A DNA stretch of 64,000 nt from Acidobacteria bacterium RIFCSPLOWO2_12_FULL_66_21 (GTDB lineage Bacteria; Acidobacteriota; Vicinamibacteria; Vicinamibacterales; 2-12-FULL-66-21), in contig MELC01000077.1 in the NCBI GenBank assembly GCA_001767455.1, forward strand, positions 1 to 64,000, written 5' to 3'. Shown here piece by piece: positions 31,226 to 40,557 of this stretch (positions are counted from its first letter, which is position 1; each line of letters starts with the position of its first letter). The translations under genes were made by a program, and so were the position numbers. Below the pieces are notes generated by a model. The model ran no database searches and had not been told where the DNA came from. It saw only the letters and a program-made list of their open reading frames with translations.

Positions 31226-31924
31226 TCAGACGTGATCCACCTTGTCCTCGGCGGGCGGCGGCTCGCGCACCTGGCGTTCGAGCGCCCGGGCGACCGCGTC
31301 CTTTGCTCCGAGCCCGAGCGCGAGCGCGGCAGCCAGTACGACGCCGCCGAACAGGATGCCGAAGGCCAGGAACAGGATGGTGCGGCCGATGCCCAGATGA
31401 TCCAGGACCATGGCGATCGTCACGAGCAGCACCAGCCACTTCACGGCAAGGCTGAGCAGCCGCGCCGACTGCATCCGCATGTTGACCGCGCCGATCAGCA
31501 CGGAGCGGGCCAGAAACTGCGCCGCGATCGCGCCGCCGGTGAGGATCAGCAGCGCGGCGAGCAGGTGCGGCACGTACCCGAATACCGAGAGCGCGAGCCG
31601 CGACGGCATCGTCGCGTTCAACGCCGTCAGGCTGACGAGCAGGCCGAGAATGAGGAGGGTCCAATACACCGCGCGCGCCATCATCTGCGACGCGCTGGTG
31701 GATGAAGGCCAGGCGGGGGGGCCCATGAGCCCGAGCTGGCCCGCTCGCCGGTCGAACTCGACGGCGCGAAGCGCACGCGCGACCGCCAGGCGCGCGAGGG
31801 CCGCCACGACAAATGTCAGGAACACCAGGATCAGCGCCACGACCACGCCCGGCAGAAACTCCGCGACGCGTTCGGCGATATGTCCCGTCGCCTGCCGCAG
31901 GATCCGGTCAACTCGTTCCCACAT
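31226..31924 (-). CDS. CmpX/MscS-like membrane protein (TM-helix repeat)
   Basis: 232 residues. Four or five membrane helices: LPGVVVALILVFLTFVVAA; AVYWTLLILGLLVSLTAL; VPHLLAALLILTGGAIAAQF; LLSLAVKWLVLLVTIAMVL; ILFLAFGILFGGVVLAAALA. The closing AFGILFGGVVLAAALALGLG then AKDAVARALER is the conserved end of the TM-helix (CmpX) proteins related to small mechanosensitive channels. The cytosolic MscS beta domain is absent. Likely an inner-membrane tension- or stress-related protein. It precedes the sugar cluster with a 45-base gap. Confidence 0.75.
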   Translation of the reverse strand: MWERVDRILRQATGHIAERVAEFLPGVVVALILVFLTFVVAALARLAVARALRAVEFDRRAGQLGLMGPPAWPSSTSASQMMARAVYWTLLILGLLVSLTALNATMPSRLALSVFGYVPHLLAALLILTGGAIAAQFLARSVLIGAVNMRMQSARLLSLAVKWLVLLVTIAMVLDHLGIGRTILFLAFGILFGGVVLAAALALGLGAKDAVARALERQVREPPPAEDKVDHV

Positions 31925-31969
31925 AGCTGCTCCTCTTCGTCCCTTCGCCGGCGGCCGCGCGGCCGCGGC

Positions 31970-33223
31970 TCATCGCAGTCGCTCCGGCCATCGCCAGCGC
32001 GCGATCAGGTACCGCTTCTCCGCCTCGAATCCCAGGCACAGCTCCTCGACGCGCTGCTCGATCTCCCCCAGGCCCGCGCCGTCCACCTGTCCGACGAACG
32101 AGGCGAGCCAGCCGCTGTAGAGCGGCGTCAGGGAGCGCAGCAGGTGTTCCTGCGGCAGCACGCGGAGACTGTAGCCGAGCGCGAAGTCATAGATGATGTT
32201 CGCCCACAAGCGATCGTCGAAGCGCAGCCGGTCGGGCGGCATCTCGACGAGCCGGCCGAGCTCGATGATCGTGCGCGGCGGCAGGACCCACGTCCAGATA
32301 TCGCGGAGCTCGCGGTACCCGAGCCGGAACGCCTCGATCAATCCCTCCACGTTCACCGGCGCCGGGGCGATCTCGGGAACAGCGCCAGCGACCGGGACCG
32401 GAATCGACTTCCGCGTCCGCTGCCAGATCTCGACACGGTGCTCGACGTCCGCGAACAGGGCGCCCACGACCTGCGCCAGCGTCGTGCTGAGATCGGACGG
32501 CGTGTCGCGTGACGTCGCCCGTGCGCCGAGCGACGCCTCGCAGATGCGGAACTCTCCGCAGGCGGCGGCCACGGCCAGCCAGAGATCGATCCCGGTCTCG
32601 GCCTGCTCGAGGTCCCAGAAGTCCTGGTCGAGATGATGCGCGACCAGCCGCGCGGAACATCCGAACTCCGCCGCCGCGGGCTGCCGCAGCCGTGCGCCGT
32701 ACAGCGCCCGGAACATCGGGTACACGATGCCTTTCGTGATCGCCCCCTCGTTGACGCGACGGGCGAAGTAGGGCGAGACGTAGTCGAATCCGCCGGTCAG
32801 CACCGGTCCGATCAGGCGTTCGATCCACTCCGGTGTCACACTCACGAGGGCGGTGTCGAGGACCGCGCATCCTCTCGCGCCGAGGCGCTGCGCGGCCTCG
32901 AGAATCGCCCGCAGCGCCGCGGGGCGGCCGGGATACCCGTGATAGGAGACCGCGGCAAATGCCTTGGGAGACGGGTAGTCCACCTCGATGAGCGCGCCGG
33001 ATGAGGCGGCGCGCGCCGCTTCGCGAGTGCCATCGGCTGATCGCGCGTCCGCGAGGACGATCCGCGCGGCGCTCGATTCGAAGTATCGCGACAGCCCGCC
33101 CTCGACGGCGCGCACCACCGCGCCGATCGTCCGCGCGTCGTTGTAGCTGGTCAGCCCGACGACGATATCCGCGCGCGCGGCGCGGGCCGGCTCAGCGCTG
33201 GAGTTCGAACCAGTAGAATCCAT
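31970..33223 (-). CDS. GT-A-fold glycosyltransferase (glucosylglycerate/mannosylglycerate synthase-like)
   Basis: 417 residues. DIVVGLTSYNDARTIGAVVR and RIVLADARSADGTREAARAA are the nucleotide-sugar-binding start of GT-A enzymes (D-x-x-S-x-D-G-T). The middle (PYFARRVNEGAITKGIVYPM; EFGCSARLVAHHLDQDFW; ETGIDLWLAVAAACGEFRIC) is the acceptor-domain layout seen in glucosyl-3-phosphoglycerate and mannosylglycerate synthase relatives. Its start overlaps the end of the upstream trehalose-synthase-like gene by 32 bases. The pair suggests compatible-solute or storage-sugar metabolism. Exact donor and acceptor unknown. Confidence 0.75.
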   Translation of the reverse strand: MDSTGSNSSAEPARAARADIVVGLTSYNDARTIGAVVRAVEGGLSRYFESSAARIVLADARSADGTREAARAASSGALIEVDYPSPKAFAAVSYHGYPGRPAALRAILEAAQRLGARGCAVLDTALVSVTPEWIERLIGPVLTGGFDYVSPYFARRVNEGAITKGIVYPMFRALYGARLRQPAAAEFGCSARLVAHHLDQDFWDLEQAETGIDLWLAVAAACGEFRICEASLGARATSRDTPSDLSTTLAQVVGALFADVEHRVEIWQRTRKSIPVPVAGAVPEIAPAPVNVEGLIEAFRLGYRELRDIWTWVLPPRTIIELGRLVEMPPDRLRFDDRLWANIIYDFALGYSLRVLPQEHLLRSLTPLYSGWLASFVGQVDGAGLGEIEQRVEELCLGFEAEKRYLIARWRWPERLR

Positions 33224-34841
33224 ACGGCCCGAGTGTCAGAAAGTAGGGCGCCGCGGTGATCGGCGGAAATTCGGTGTAGCCGAGCATCTCGACGGGCGTC
33301 GCGCCGGCAAACGACGTCAGATCGAGCTCGGCCGGCTGCGCCGTCCGCGACAGGTTCGCGACGCACAGCACGACGTCGTCCTCCAGGCTGCGGACGTACG
33401 CGAGCACCTTGCGGTTGGCCGGCCGCAGGAACTCGACCGAGCCGCGCCCGAACACCCTGAACAGTCCGCGCAGCCGGATCATGTTGCGCATCCAGTGCAG
33501 CAGCGAGGCGCCGTCGCTCTCCTGGGCTTCGACGTTCACCGCCTGGTATCCATAGACGGCGTCCATGATGACGGGGCTGTACAGGCGCGGAGGATCGGCC
33601 CGGGAAAACCCCCCGTTGCGGTCGCCGTTCCAGTGCATCGGCGTCCGCACCCCGTTGCGATCGCCGAGATACACGTTGTCGCCCATGCCGATCTCGTCGC
33701 CGTAATAGATGACGGGGGTGCCCGGCAGGGAAAACAGGATCGCGTTCAGCAGCTCGATCCGCCGCCGGTTGTTCCGGACGAGCGGCGCGAGGCGCCGCCG
33801 GATGCCGGCGTTGAGCCGCCCCTGCTGGTCCGCGCTATACGCCAGGTACATGTAGTCGCGTTCGTCGGCGGTCACCGTTTCGAGCGTCAGCTCGTCGTGG
33901 TTCCGCAGGAAGAGCGCCCACTGGCACGTCTCGGGAATCGACGGTGTGCGCTCCATGACCTCGACGACCGGATCGCGGTCCTCGAGGTGCAGGGCCATGA
34001 ACATCCGCGGCATGACGGGGAAGTGATACGCCATGTGGCACTCGTCGCCCTCGCCGAAGTACGCGCGGACGTCGGCCGGCAATTGGTTGGCGTCGGCCAG
34101 CAGCATACGGCCCGGTCCCGCTGCATCCACGTGCGCCCGGATGGTGCCGATCACCGCGTGGGTCTCGGACAGGTTCTCGCAGCTCGTGCCCTCGCGCTCG
34201 ACGAGGTACGGCACCGCGTCCAGGCGGAAGCCGTCGACGCCGAGGTCGAGCCAGAAGTCCAGAACCCGCAGCATCTCCCGCACGACCGCCGGGTTGTCGT
34301 AGTTGAGATCCGGCTGGTGGTGAAAGAACCGGTGCCAGTAATGCGCTCCGGCGACGGGGTCCCACGTCCAGTTCGACTCTTCGCCGTCCGGGAAGATGAC
34401 GCGCGCGTCCTTGTATTTCTGATCCGTGTCGCTCCAGACGTAATAGTCTCGCTCCGGCGACCCTGGAGCCGCGGACCGTGCCCGCTGGAACCACGGATGC
34501 TGGTCGGAGGTGTGATTGAGGACCAGCTCGACGGCGACGCGCAGCCCGCGCTCGTGCGCGGCATGCAGGAACTTCGTGAAATCCTCGAGCGTGCCATAGC
34601 TCGGATGCACGTTCGTGTAGTCGGCGATATCGTATCCGTCGTCCTTCAGCGGCGAGGGGAAGAACGGCAGCAGCCACAGACACGTGACGCCGAGGTTCTC
34701 CAGGTAGTCCAGCTTCTCGATCAGGCCCCGGAAGTCTCCGATGCCGTCACCGTTGCCGTCGCAGAACGACTTGACCGGCAGCTCGTAGATGACGGCGTCC
34801 TTGTACCAGAGCGGATCGTTCGCGTTCGCGTGTCGTCGCAT
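33192..34841 (-). CDS. trehalose-synthase-like GH13 enzyme with Asp at the acid/base position
   Basis: 549 residues, starting MRRHANANDPLWYKDAVIYE, typical of maltose alpha-D-glucosyltransferase (TreS, GH13 subfamily 16). It has SFCDGNGDGIGDFRGLIEKL, the nucleophile D208 in DGFRLDAVPYLVEREGT, and the stabiliser D316 in FLRNHDELTLE. The acid/base segment, L-A-E-A-N-Q-x-P in TreS, reads LLADANQLPADV, i.e. D250 (codon GAC) instead of Glu. The rest (GDECHMAYHFPVMPRMFMAL; YYGDEIGMGDNVYLGDRNGV) is well conserved. So either activity is changed or the family tolerates the shorter side chain. It is first in the operon with the glycosyltransferase. Confidence 0.88.
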   Translation of the reverse strand: MRRHANANDPLWYKDAVIYELPVKSFCDGNGDGIGDFRGLIEKLDYLENLGVTCLWLLPFFPSPLKDDGYDIADYTNVHPSYGTLEDFTKFLHAAHERGLRVAVELVLNHTSDQHPWFQRARSAAPGSPERDYYVWSDTDQKYKDARVIFPDGEESNWTWDPVAGAHYWHRFFHHQPDLNYDNPAVVREMLRVLDFWLDLGVDGFRLDAVPYLVEREGTSCENLSETHAVIGTIRAHVDAAGPGRMLLADANQLPADVRAYFGEGDECHMAYHFPVMPRMFMALHLEDRDPVVEVMERTPSIPETCQWALFLRNHDELTLETVTADERDYMYLAYSADQQGRLNAGIRRRLAPLVRNNRRRIELLNAILFSLPGTPVIYYGDEIGMGDNVYLGDRNGVRTPMHWNGDRNGGFSRADPPRLYSPVIMDAVYGYQAVNVEAQESDGASLLHWMRNMIRLRGLFRVFGRGSVEFLRPANRKVLAYVRSLEDDVVLCVANLSRTAQPAELDLTSFAGATPVEMLGYTEFPPITAAPYFLTLGPYGFYWFELQR

Positions 34842-34906
34842 GCCGGGGGCGCCACCCTATTGACGCCCCGTCGTCGATGGTAGCCCAATGAGCGGAGCCT
34901 GTGCGG

Positions 34907-35099
34907 ATGAATCCGTTTGACGCCGCCGCGATCCTGATTGCGGTCGCCGCGATCGCCGGGTACCTGAGTCACCGGTTCCTGAGGCTGCCCGTGACGAGCG
35001 GGACGCTGCTCGTAGCGCCCCTCAGCTCAGTGCTGCTCGCCGCCGAAGCCGTCATTCCCCGTCTCGGCTGGCGGACGATATGGTTGTCAGGGGTTGATG
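34907..35099 (+). pseudogene. N-terminal fragment of a cation:proton antiporter
   Basis: From ATG 34907: MNPFDAAAILIAVAAIAGYL, SHRFLRLPVTSGTLLVAPLS and VLLAAEAVIPRLGW. This is the first one and a half membrane helices of the CPA1 (NhaP-like) Na+/H+ exchanger family, in which a 400+ residue protein is expected. It then collides with the 3' end of the convergent protease-like gene and loses all similarity. Truncated by a rearrangement. Confidence 0.6.
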
Positions 35100-36529
35100 C
35101 GAAGAAACCCCCGCCAATACGTATTCGCGCCAATGAGAACGTCGATGCGGTATCTGCCCGCACCGGCGGGCGCGGGCACCTGCCAGGTCGAGCGCACGTA
35201 GTCGCCCTTGCGGAAGTCCACCTTGCGCGGCGCACTCGCAGCGAGGAGCTTGTTGTCCGCGTCGAAGACAAGCAGAACAGCCTGGCCGCGCAAGCGTTCC
35301 GCGGGGGCCCAGTTGAGGAGGATGCCGATCAGCTTGTCGCGGACGGAGAAATCCTCCACGAACTCGGTGGGCCCGGTATCCCCTCGTTTGACGGCGGCCC
35401 TGGTAAATCCTCCGGATGCGACCTGGCCACCGCCGACGACCGACGGCATCAGACTGCCCGTCGCTCGGAGTGCGGCCAGGCTGACCGGAGCGGCGGTTGG
35501 CTGCGTGCTGACCAGGCTGAAGGGAATGACCGGGGCTCCTTTCAGATCGCCCCGCGCCGCGACGATGTGCTCGACAGGCCGGGAATCGCCAGGCATCCCG
35601 GCGCCAAGCATTCCAAAGAGCTCTCCATATTCGTCGAGGACCGGCGCGCCCGGCATGCCGAACGCGCTCGGGAACGTCGCCACGACGACCGGCTGGCCCG
35701 CGACGGTCGCTGCCTGCCCGGTGATGGTGCCGCCGACGAGCACTCGCACGCCATCGGCGGTACCCTCCATGCTGAAGCAGCGGCTGCCGATCTTGACGGC
35801 CTCCGACCGGACCGGCAGCGCCTGTCCGGGAGCTGGCGGCGCTTCGAGGATCGCCCACTGCTGAGGTCGATTGAACGCGACGAGGCGCGTCAGCTCGTGA
35901 ATGGTACGGTCGGCCATCACCGCGCGCACCGTGTCGGCCGAGTCCAGTGCGGGTATCACGGTGTAGATCTGCCCGGTCCCGGGCGTCACCATGAAGGCCG
36001 CGGCTGGATCGAGCTCGCGGCCGTCAGCGGAGCTCCGGCGCAAGACGACGAACGTGCCGTTCAGCCGCTCATAGACTTCGGCTTCCGTCAACGGACGCTT
36101 CGCCAGTGGCGTGACGACAGGCGCGCCGGTGATCTCGAATGTGAATCGCCCCGCGGGCCGTCCGTCCATCGTGACTTCGATTGACCACGTGCCGAGTGCG
36201 ATCGCCGGCGTCACCGGTAACTTCCAATACGCGCCGAAGCGCTTCTCCCTGGCGGAGTAGTCGATCGCGGAGGTGACGCTCGCGCCGCCGTCCGGGCTGC
36301 GCCACTGCGCCACGAGCTTGTGCGGCCCGGGCAGGTCTTCCCACTGGAAGAACACGATGACTTCCCGATCGGTCGAGCGGCTGAACACCGACCGCTCTTC
36401 GGACAAGACGAATGCGCCGTTCGAATCCGAGCCGGCGGGCCCGGCCGCGATTCGCAGCACCTGCACGGGCGCCGATTGCTGTCCGGTGGGCAGGAGAGCG
36501 AGAAATAATCCGAACAGCGCGGAATGCAT
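35087..36529 (-). CDS. secreted protein with degenerate trypsin-like domain
   Basis: 480 residues from ATG 36529. Signal peptide HSALFGLFLALLPTGQQSAP. Residues about 30-150 are beta-rich (VIVFFQWEDLPGPHKLVAQW; GTWSIEVTMDGRPAGRFTFE), an Ig-like surface domain. Residues about 170-330 resemble a trypsin-like fold with the P-V-x-D-x-x-G-x-x-x-G-M block (MPGAPVLDEYGELFGMLGAG), but the expected G-x-S-G-G-P serine is missing, so catalysis is doubtful. A C-terminal domain (FVEDFSVRDKLIGILLNW ... IDVLIGANTYWRGFLRINP) follows. Its start lies four bases after the PfkB-kinase stop, indicating one transcript. Confidence 0.6.
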   Translation of the reverse strand: MHSALFGLFLALLPTGQQSAPVQVLRIAAGPAGSDSNGAFVLSEERSVFSRSTDREVIVFFQWEDLPGPHKLVAQWRSPDGGASVTSAIDYSAREKRFGAYWKLPVTPAIALGTWSIEVTMDGRPAGRFTFEITGAPVVTPLAKRPLTEAEVYERLNGTFVVLRRSSADGRELDPAAAFMVTPGTGQIYTVIPALDSADTVRAVMADRTIHELTRLVAFNRPQQWAILEAPPAPGQALPVRSEAVKIGSRCFSMEGTADGVRVLVGGTITGQAATVAGQPVVVATFPSAFGMPGAPVLDEYGELFGMLGAGMPGDSRPVEHIVAARGDLKGAPVIPFSLVSTQPTAAPVSLAALRATGSLMPSVVGGGQVASGGFTRAAVKRGDTGPTEFVEDFSVRDKLIGILLNWAPAERLRGQAVLLVFDADNKLLAASAPRKVDFRKGDYVRSTWQVPAPAGAGRYRIDVLIGANTYWRGFLRINP

Positions 36530-36533
36530 GACT

Positions 36534-37439
36534 CTACCCCTGACTTTCACCGAGCACATCCATGACATCGGCGAGCTCCGGCACGCTCGCGATGGCGCCG
36601 AGCCGGGTGCAGCTCGCGGCCGCCGCGGCGTTGGCGAACCGAAGCATCCGCTCCACGGGAAAGCCCACAAGGATGCCGTAGATCAGTCCGGCGCGGAAGA
36701 CATCGCCGGCGCCGGTCGTGTCGACGGCATCGACCGCGAACGCAGGCGCGTGAACGACGCGGTCTCCATCGAGCGCCATCGCGCCTCCGGCCCCGAGCGT
36801 CACGCACAGCAATCCCGGATGATGGCGCCGCAAGGCGCGCAGCGCCCCCTCCGGATCCGCGATCCCGGTCATCGCGCGCGGCACCTCTTCGGCCAGGATC
36901 GGAATCGTCACGTTCCTGATCAGGTCCAGCGTCCGGTCGGTTGCGCCGTCGATGTCGCTCGTGACGATCGCGCCGCGCTCCCGCGCGAAGGTCGCCAGCG
37001 CGATCGACGCCACCACATCGACGTCGTCCACGTGCACGACGCGCGCCGAGGCGAGCATCGAGTCGTTCACCACGAGCTCGCGCATCGCCATCCGCGGATC
37101 CCGATCCCAGAGCACCATCCGCTCGCCGGTGCGATCGTCGACGAGGATGACGGCGAATTGATTGTCGGCCTGGCGGACGATGACGTGCGAGACGTCGACG
37201 CCGCGCCGGGCGAGCTCGTCGCGGACGCGCGATCCGTTGGCGTCGCTGCCGATCGGCCCGAGGAAACGCGTTCGCAGCCCGAGCGCGCTGCACGCCGCGA
37301 GCGCGGTGGCGACCTGCCCGCCGCACGAGACGAAGTGCGACGAGATGCGCACCTTCGATCGCGGCCCGCGCACTTCCGGCGCCGCGGGCAGCACGTGCAC
37401 GTAATCGACGGAGCTTCCACCGAACCCGACGACGTCCAT
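36534..37439 (-). CDS. PfkB-family carbohydrate/nucleoside kinase
   Basis: 301 residues. MDVVGFGGSSVDYVHVLPAA opens the ribokinase fold; HFVSCGGQVATALAACSALG is the PfkB signature 1 region. The catalytic base and anion hole are in VDAVDTTGAGDVFRAGLIYG (signature 2, D-T-x-G-A-G-D). It transfers phosphate from ATP to a sugar or nucleoside alcohol; the substrate cannot be told from these motifs. It is translationally close to the protease-like gene downstream. Confidence 0.92.
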   Translation of the reverse strand: MDVVGFGGSSVDYVHVLPAAPEVRGPRSKVRISSHFVSCGGQVATALAACSALGLRTRFLGPIGSDANGSRVRDELARRGVDVSHVIVRQADNQFAVILVDDRTGERMVLWDRDPRMAMRELVVNDSMLASARVVHVDDVDVVASIALATFARERGAIVTSDIDGATDRTLDLIRNVTIPILAEEVPRAMTGIADPEGALRALRRHHPGLLCVTLGAGGAMALDGDRVVHAPAFAVDAVDTTGAGDVFRAGLIYGILVGFPVERMLRFANAAAAASCTRLGAIASVPELADVMDVLGESQG

Positions 37440-37628
37440 TACTCAAACCGGGGCTTCGGCCCGGACCCCGCCTCGGTCGCTCGCGGGGACCCCAGAGTCC
37501 CGCGCCGCTCCGTCCCAGCCCAACGCGCAAAGAACGCGCGTCGGGGGCCCCGGCTCGCGGGCGCGCCGCGCGCGCCGCCGTCATGCGACGGTGAGAACAC
37601 GCGTCTCTCAGGACTCCGCATGACGGGT

Positions 37629-40418
37629 CTAGCTGCCCTTCGCGGACTTGGCGCGCTTCAGCTCCCGCTCGCGATCGAGGACGCTGACGCCGTTGACGAT
37701 CCACGGGTGCGCGGGCTCGTTCTTCAGATAGTGACCGAACCACTGAAGGATGCGCCGCTGGTAATCGATCTGGTTCGCCTTCTTGCGCAGCCCGTGATCC
37801 TCCCCGCCGTAGGCGAGCAGGACGACATCCTTCTTCGCGCGCCGAGCGATGTTGTACAGCTCGATGCCCTGGTGCCAGAACACCGTGCCGTCGGCGTCGC
37901 CGACCTCGATGAGCAGCGGCGTCCTCATGTTCTGCACGTTGAACACCGCGGAGTTCCGGATGTACGCCTGCAGATCGTCGTACAGCGGCACCTCCATCCG
38001 CTGCTGCCCGGTCTCGATGTGATCGGTCTCGGCGATCCCCGAGCTCCAGTGGTGGTTGCCGTAATTGCTGACGAGATCGGTGATCGGCGCGCCGGCAACC
38101 GCGGCGGCAAACACGTCGGCGTGCGTCGCCAGAAACGTGGTGTCGAAGCCCCCCCAGGAATGCCCGACCACGCCGACGCGGGCGGGATCGGCGACGCCCA
38201 GTGCGACGACGCGCCTGACCGCCGGTACGACGCATTCCATGACCGAGAGGCCGGGCTCGCGCGGACGGAACGCGATGTCGGGCTGGAAGAAGAGATAGCC
38301 GTTGCTCGTGAACACCGACGCGTTGTAGTACTCGCGCTCCGATGGCGCGCTGTAGCGGTGCAGGCCGTCGGACAGCCGCTCGTACAGGTAGACGACCATC
38401 GGGTATTTCTTCCCGGCCTCGTAGTTGGCGGGATAGTAGAGCGATCCCTGCAGGCGATCGCCGCGATCCGACTTGAACTCCACCAGCTCTTCGTGCCCCC
38501 ACGCAAACGTCCGCTGGAAAGGATTGGTGGAGGTCGCCTGTTTCTGATGCTCGAGCGCGCCATCCGCGACGAAGATGTCGGGCGAGTCGTCGAACGACTG
38601 CGCGACGTAGCCGTAGACCTCCGCGTCCTTCGCCCTCGCGAGCCGATCGACGTGCTTGTCGAGCCACACCAGCCGTTCGGCGCTTTTCGCGCCCGGATTC
38701 ACGCGGCCGTATCCGGACTTCTTCGACCAGGTGCCGAACAGACTGACGTAGATGGGCTTCCCGGCATCAATCCACTCCTCATCCGGATTGAGGCGCGCAT
38801 AGCGATGGCGCACCTGCTCGGCCGCGCCATCGGTCAGGCGCGTCCCCCCCGATCCGTCGGCCGCGACCTGCCACAGGTCGAAGCGGTCGTACAGGATGAC
38901 CGCCGCATCGTTCTTCGTCCATCCGGCGACGCCGTACCACGGCTTCTGCCGGATGGTGGCGTCCGACTCGCGGTCCACGAACGACGTGGGCACCCCTTTT
39001 GTGATGTTCGTGATCGCGCGCGTGCACGTGTCGATCGTCCACAGATGATCGGACTGGTAGTAGAGCAGGTAGCGGCCGCCGGGGCTCGCCTGGAGGTACC
39101 GATCCTCGATCCGATCGACGAGCCGCGTCCGCGCACCGGTCGCGAGATCGACGAGCGCGACATCCGCCGCCGGTCGCCCGATGGTGCGATCCATCGCGTA
39201 GGCGGACCAGTTCGCGACATACGCGAGGCTCTGACGCTTCAGCGGCGTGACCTGCTCGAGCGGCTCCTTCCCGAGCTGCACGAGCGTGCCCCCGGCGACG
39301 TGCCATGCGGCGAGCATGTTCTTCTGGCGATCCGAGCGCGCGTTGATCTTCTGCCGCGGGATGACGTCGAGATCGCGCGTGTGCCACACGTCAACCGACG
39401 CCGCCTCCTCCTCCTCGGCCTTCTTCTCGTCCTGCTTCGCCGCCGGCGGCTTCTCGTCCCACTTCCCGACGCCGACAAACACGATGCGTCCATCATGGGA
39501 CCATGTCGGGCGACGGAAGGCGACGGCGCGCGAGCCGCCGGCGAAGCGCGCGTCCGAGGCCGGATCGTGCCGGTGCAGGACGGCGGCGGCGGTGGCCGCT
39601 CCGGTCCAGGCCATCAGGACATAGGCCGGTCCCTCGCGCGCGGGGTCGGTCTTCGCGCGCAGGACCACGAGGTCGTCCGCCTCCTTGCGCCAGGTCAGCC
39701 CCGCGTACGCCGCGGGCGCCGAATCGAGCACGCGCAGCGTGGCGGGAGCGGGGTCGTACAGTTGGACCCCGTTGCCGGTCTGGTCCTCGGCGCTGATCGC
39801 GAACGCGAGCAGCGTGCCTTTGTCCTGCCAGGCGTACTCGGACACGCTGCCGAAAGTCGTATCGGTGCCCTTCGCAAGATCGCGGACGATGAGCGTGGCA
39901 CCCGGGGCGGGGTCCTCGGGTCCCGGCGCCGCCGGTGGGGTCTTCTCCGGCGGATACCGCCGCATCGCGAGGTGCGTGCCGCTCGCGTCGAAGGCGAACG
40001 ATTCGATCGCGTCAATCGTCGAGGTTTCGCCGGTCCCCAGTTGCAGCAGACCGAGCTTTCGCTGGATCGGCTTCTTCTGCTGGCGGAGTTTCTCTTCCTC
40101 AGCCTCCGAGTAGCCGATGGCGTAGGCGATCCAGCGCGAATCGGCGGAGAAGACCGGCTGCGTGCCGAAGGCCGCCACTTTGGCCGTGTCGTCCTCGACC
40201 CTCGCGATCCGCAGCTCGTTGTTGCGGTTCGACCGGTTGATCGCGTAAACGAGCCATCGTCCATCCGGGGAGAAGCCGCCGCGAGGCTGGGTCGCGAGCG
40301 TTTCCCACTGGCCGTAATCGGCGGCGGCGGGTGGCCGGTTCGGCTGGGCCGCCACGCCCGTGGCGGCCGCGAGGGTGATTATCAGCGGCAATAAGAACGT
40401 TTTGACGGTCCGTGGCAT
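37629..40418 (-). CDS. secreted S9-family prolyl-oligopeptidase-like peptidase
   Basis: 929 residues from ATG 40418 with AGAGGTG upstream; a GTG two codons earlier is less likely. Signal peptide TFLLPLIITLAAATGVAAQ. The long N-terminal propeller shows PD40-like strands (GGFSPDGRWLVYAINR; QPVFSADSRWIAYAIGY; WSHDGRIVFVGVGKWDE). The C-terminal alpha/beta hydrolase has the nucleophile in VGVVGHSWGGFDTTFLATHA, the acid in LLIEVGDADGTVFWHQG and the His in LAYGGEDHGLRKKANQIDYQ. At about 930 residues it is larger than classic S9C members because of extra propeller sequence, including an acidic insert (KQDEKKAEEEEAAS). Likely periplasmic peptide degradation. Confidence 0.93.
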   Translation of the reverse strand: MPRTVKTFLLPLIITLAAATGVAAQPNRPPAAADYGQWETLATQPRGGFSPDGRWLVYAINRSNRNNELRIARVEDDTAKVAAFGTQPVFSADSRWIAYAIGYSEAEEEKLRQQKKPIQRKLGLLQLGTGETSTIDAIESFAFDASGTHLAMRRYPPEKTPPAAPGPEDPAPGATLIVRDLAKGTDTTFGSVSEYAWQDKGTLLAFAISAEDQTGNGVQLYDPAPATLRVLDSAPAAYAGLTWRKEADDLVVLRAKTDPAREGPAYVLMAWTGAATAAAVLHRHDPASDARFAGGSRAVAFRRPTWSHDGRIVFVGVGKWDEKPPAAKQDEKKAEEEEAASVDVWHTRDLDVIPRQKINARSDRQKNMLAAWHVAGGTLVQLGKEPLEQVTPLKRQSLAYVANWSAYAMDRTIGRPAADVALVDLATGARTRLVDRIEDRYLQASPGGRYLLYYQSDHLWTIDTCTRAITNITKGVPTSFVDRESDATIRQKPWYGVAGWTKNDAAVILYDRFDLWQVAADGSGGTRLTDGAAEQVRHRYARLNPDEEWIDAGKPIYVSLFGTWSKKSGYGRVNPGAKSAERLVWLDKHVDRLARAKDAEVYGYVAQSFDDSPDIFVADGALEHQKQATSTNPFQRTFAWGHEELVEFKSDRGDRLQGSLYYPANYEAGKKYPMVVYLYERLSDGLHRYSAPSEREYYNASVFTSNGYLFFQPDIAFRPREPGLSVMECVVPAVRRVVALGVADPARVGVVGHSWGGFDTTFLATHADVFAAAVAGAPITDLVSNYGNHHWSSGIAETDHIETGQQRMEVPLYDDLQAYIRNSAVFNVQNMRTPLLIEVGDADGTVFWHQGIELYNIARRAKKDVVLLAYGGEDHGLRKKANQIDYQRRILQWFGHYLKNEPAHPWIVNGVSVLDRERELKRAKSAKGS

Positions 40419-40557
40419 AGGCACCTCTCGTCTGGCCTCGGGCGAATCGTGCCCCCAAACGGTCCGGTCGGCAAGGGCGGACTGACAATGGGGCTGGTCT
40501 TTTGGGGGTGGCGCGACGTATTGTAATCAAACATCAGCCTCGAAGGAGACTCCCAAC

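Noticed and set aside
35087-36529. Calling this protein an active trypsin-like protease
   Set aside because: The G-x-S-G-G-P serine block is replaced (MPGAPVLDE) and no clear His/Asp pair was found.
36273-40394. A 1373-codon open frame on the + strand opposite the PfkB kinase and S9 peptidase genes
   Set aside because: It mirrors real minus-strand genes with clear catalytic motifs; long antisense frames are expected at this GC content and this one shows no domain.
40505-40545. Possible sigma-54 promoter (TGGCGCG...TTGT) before the radical SAM gene
   Set aside because: Spacing between GG and the second element is one base too long and the invariant GC reads GT.
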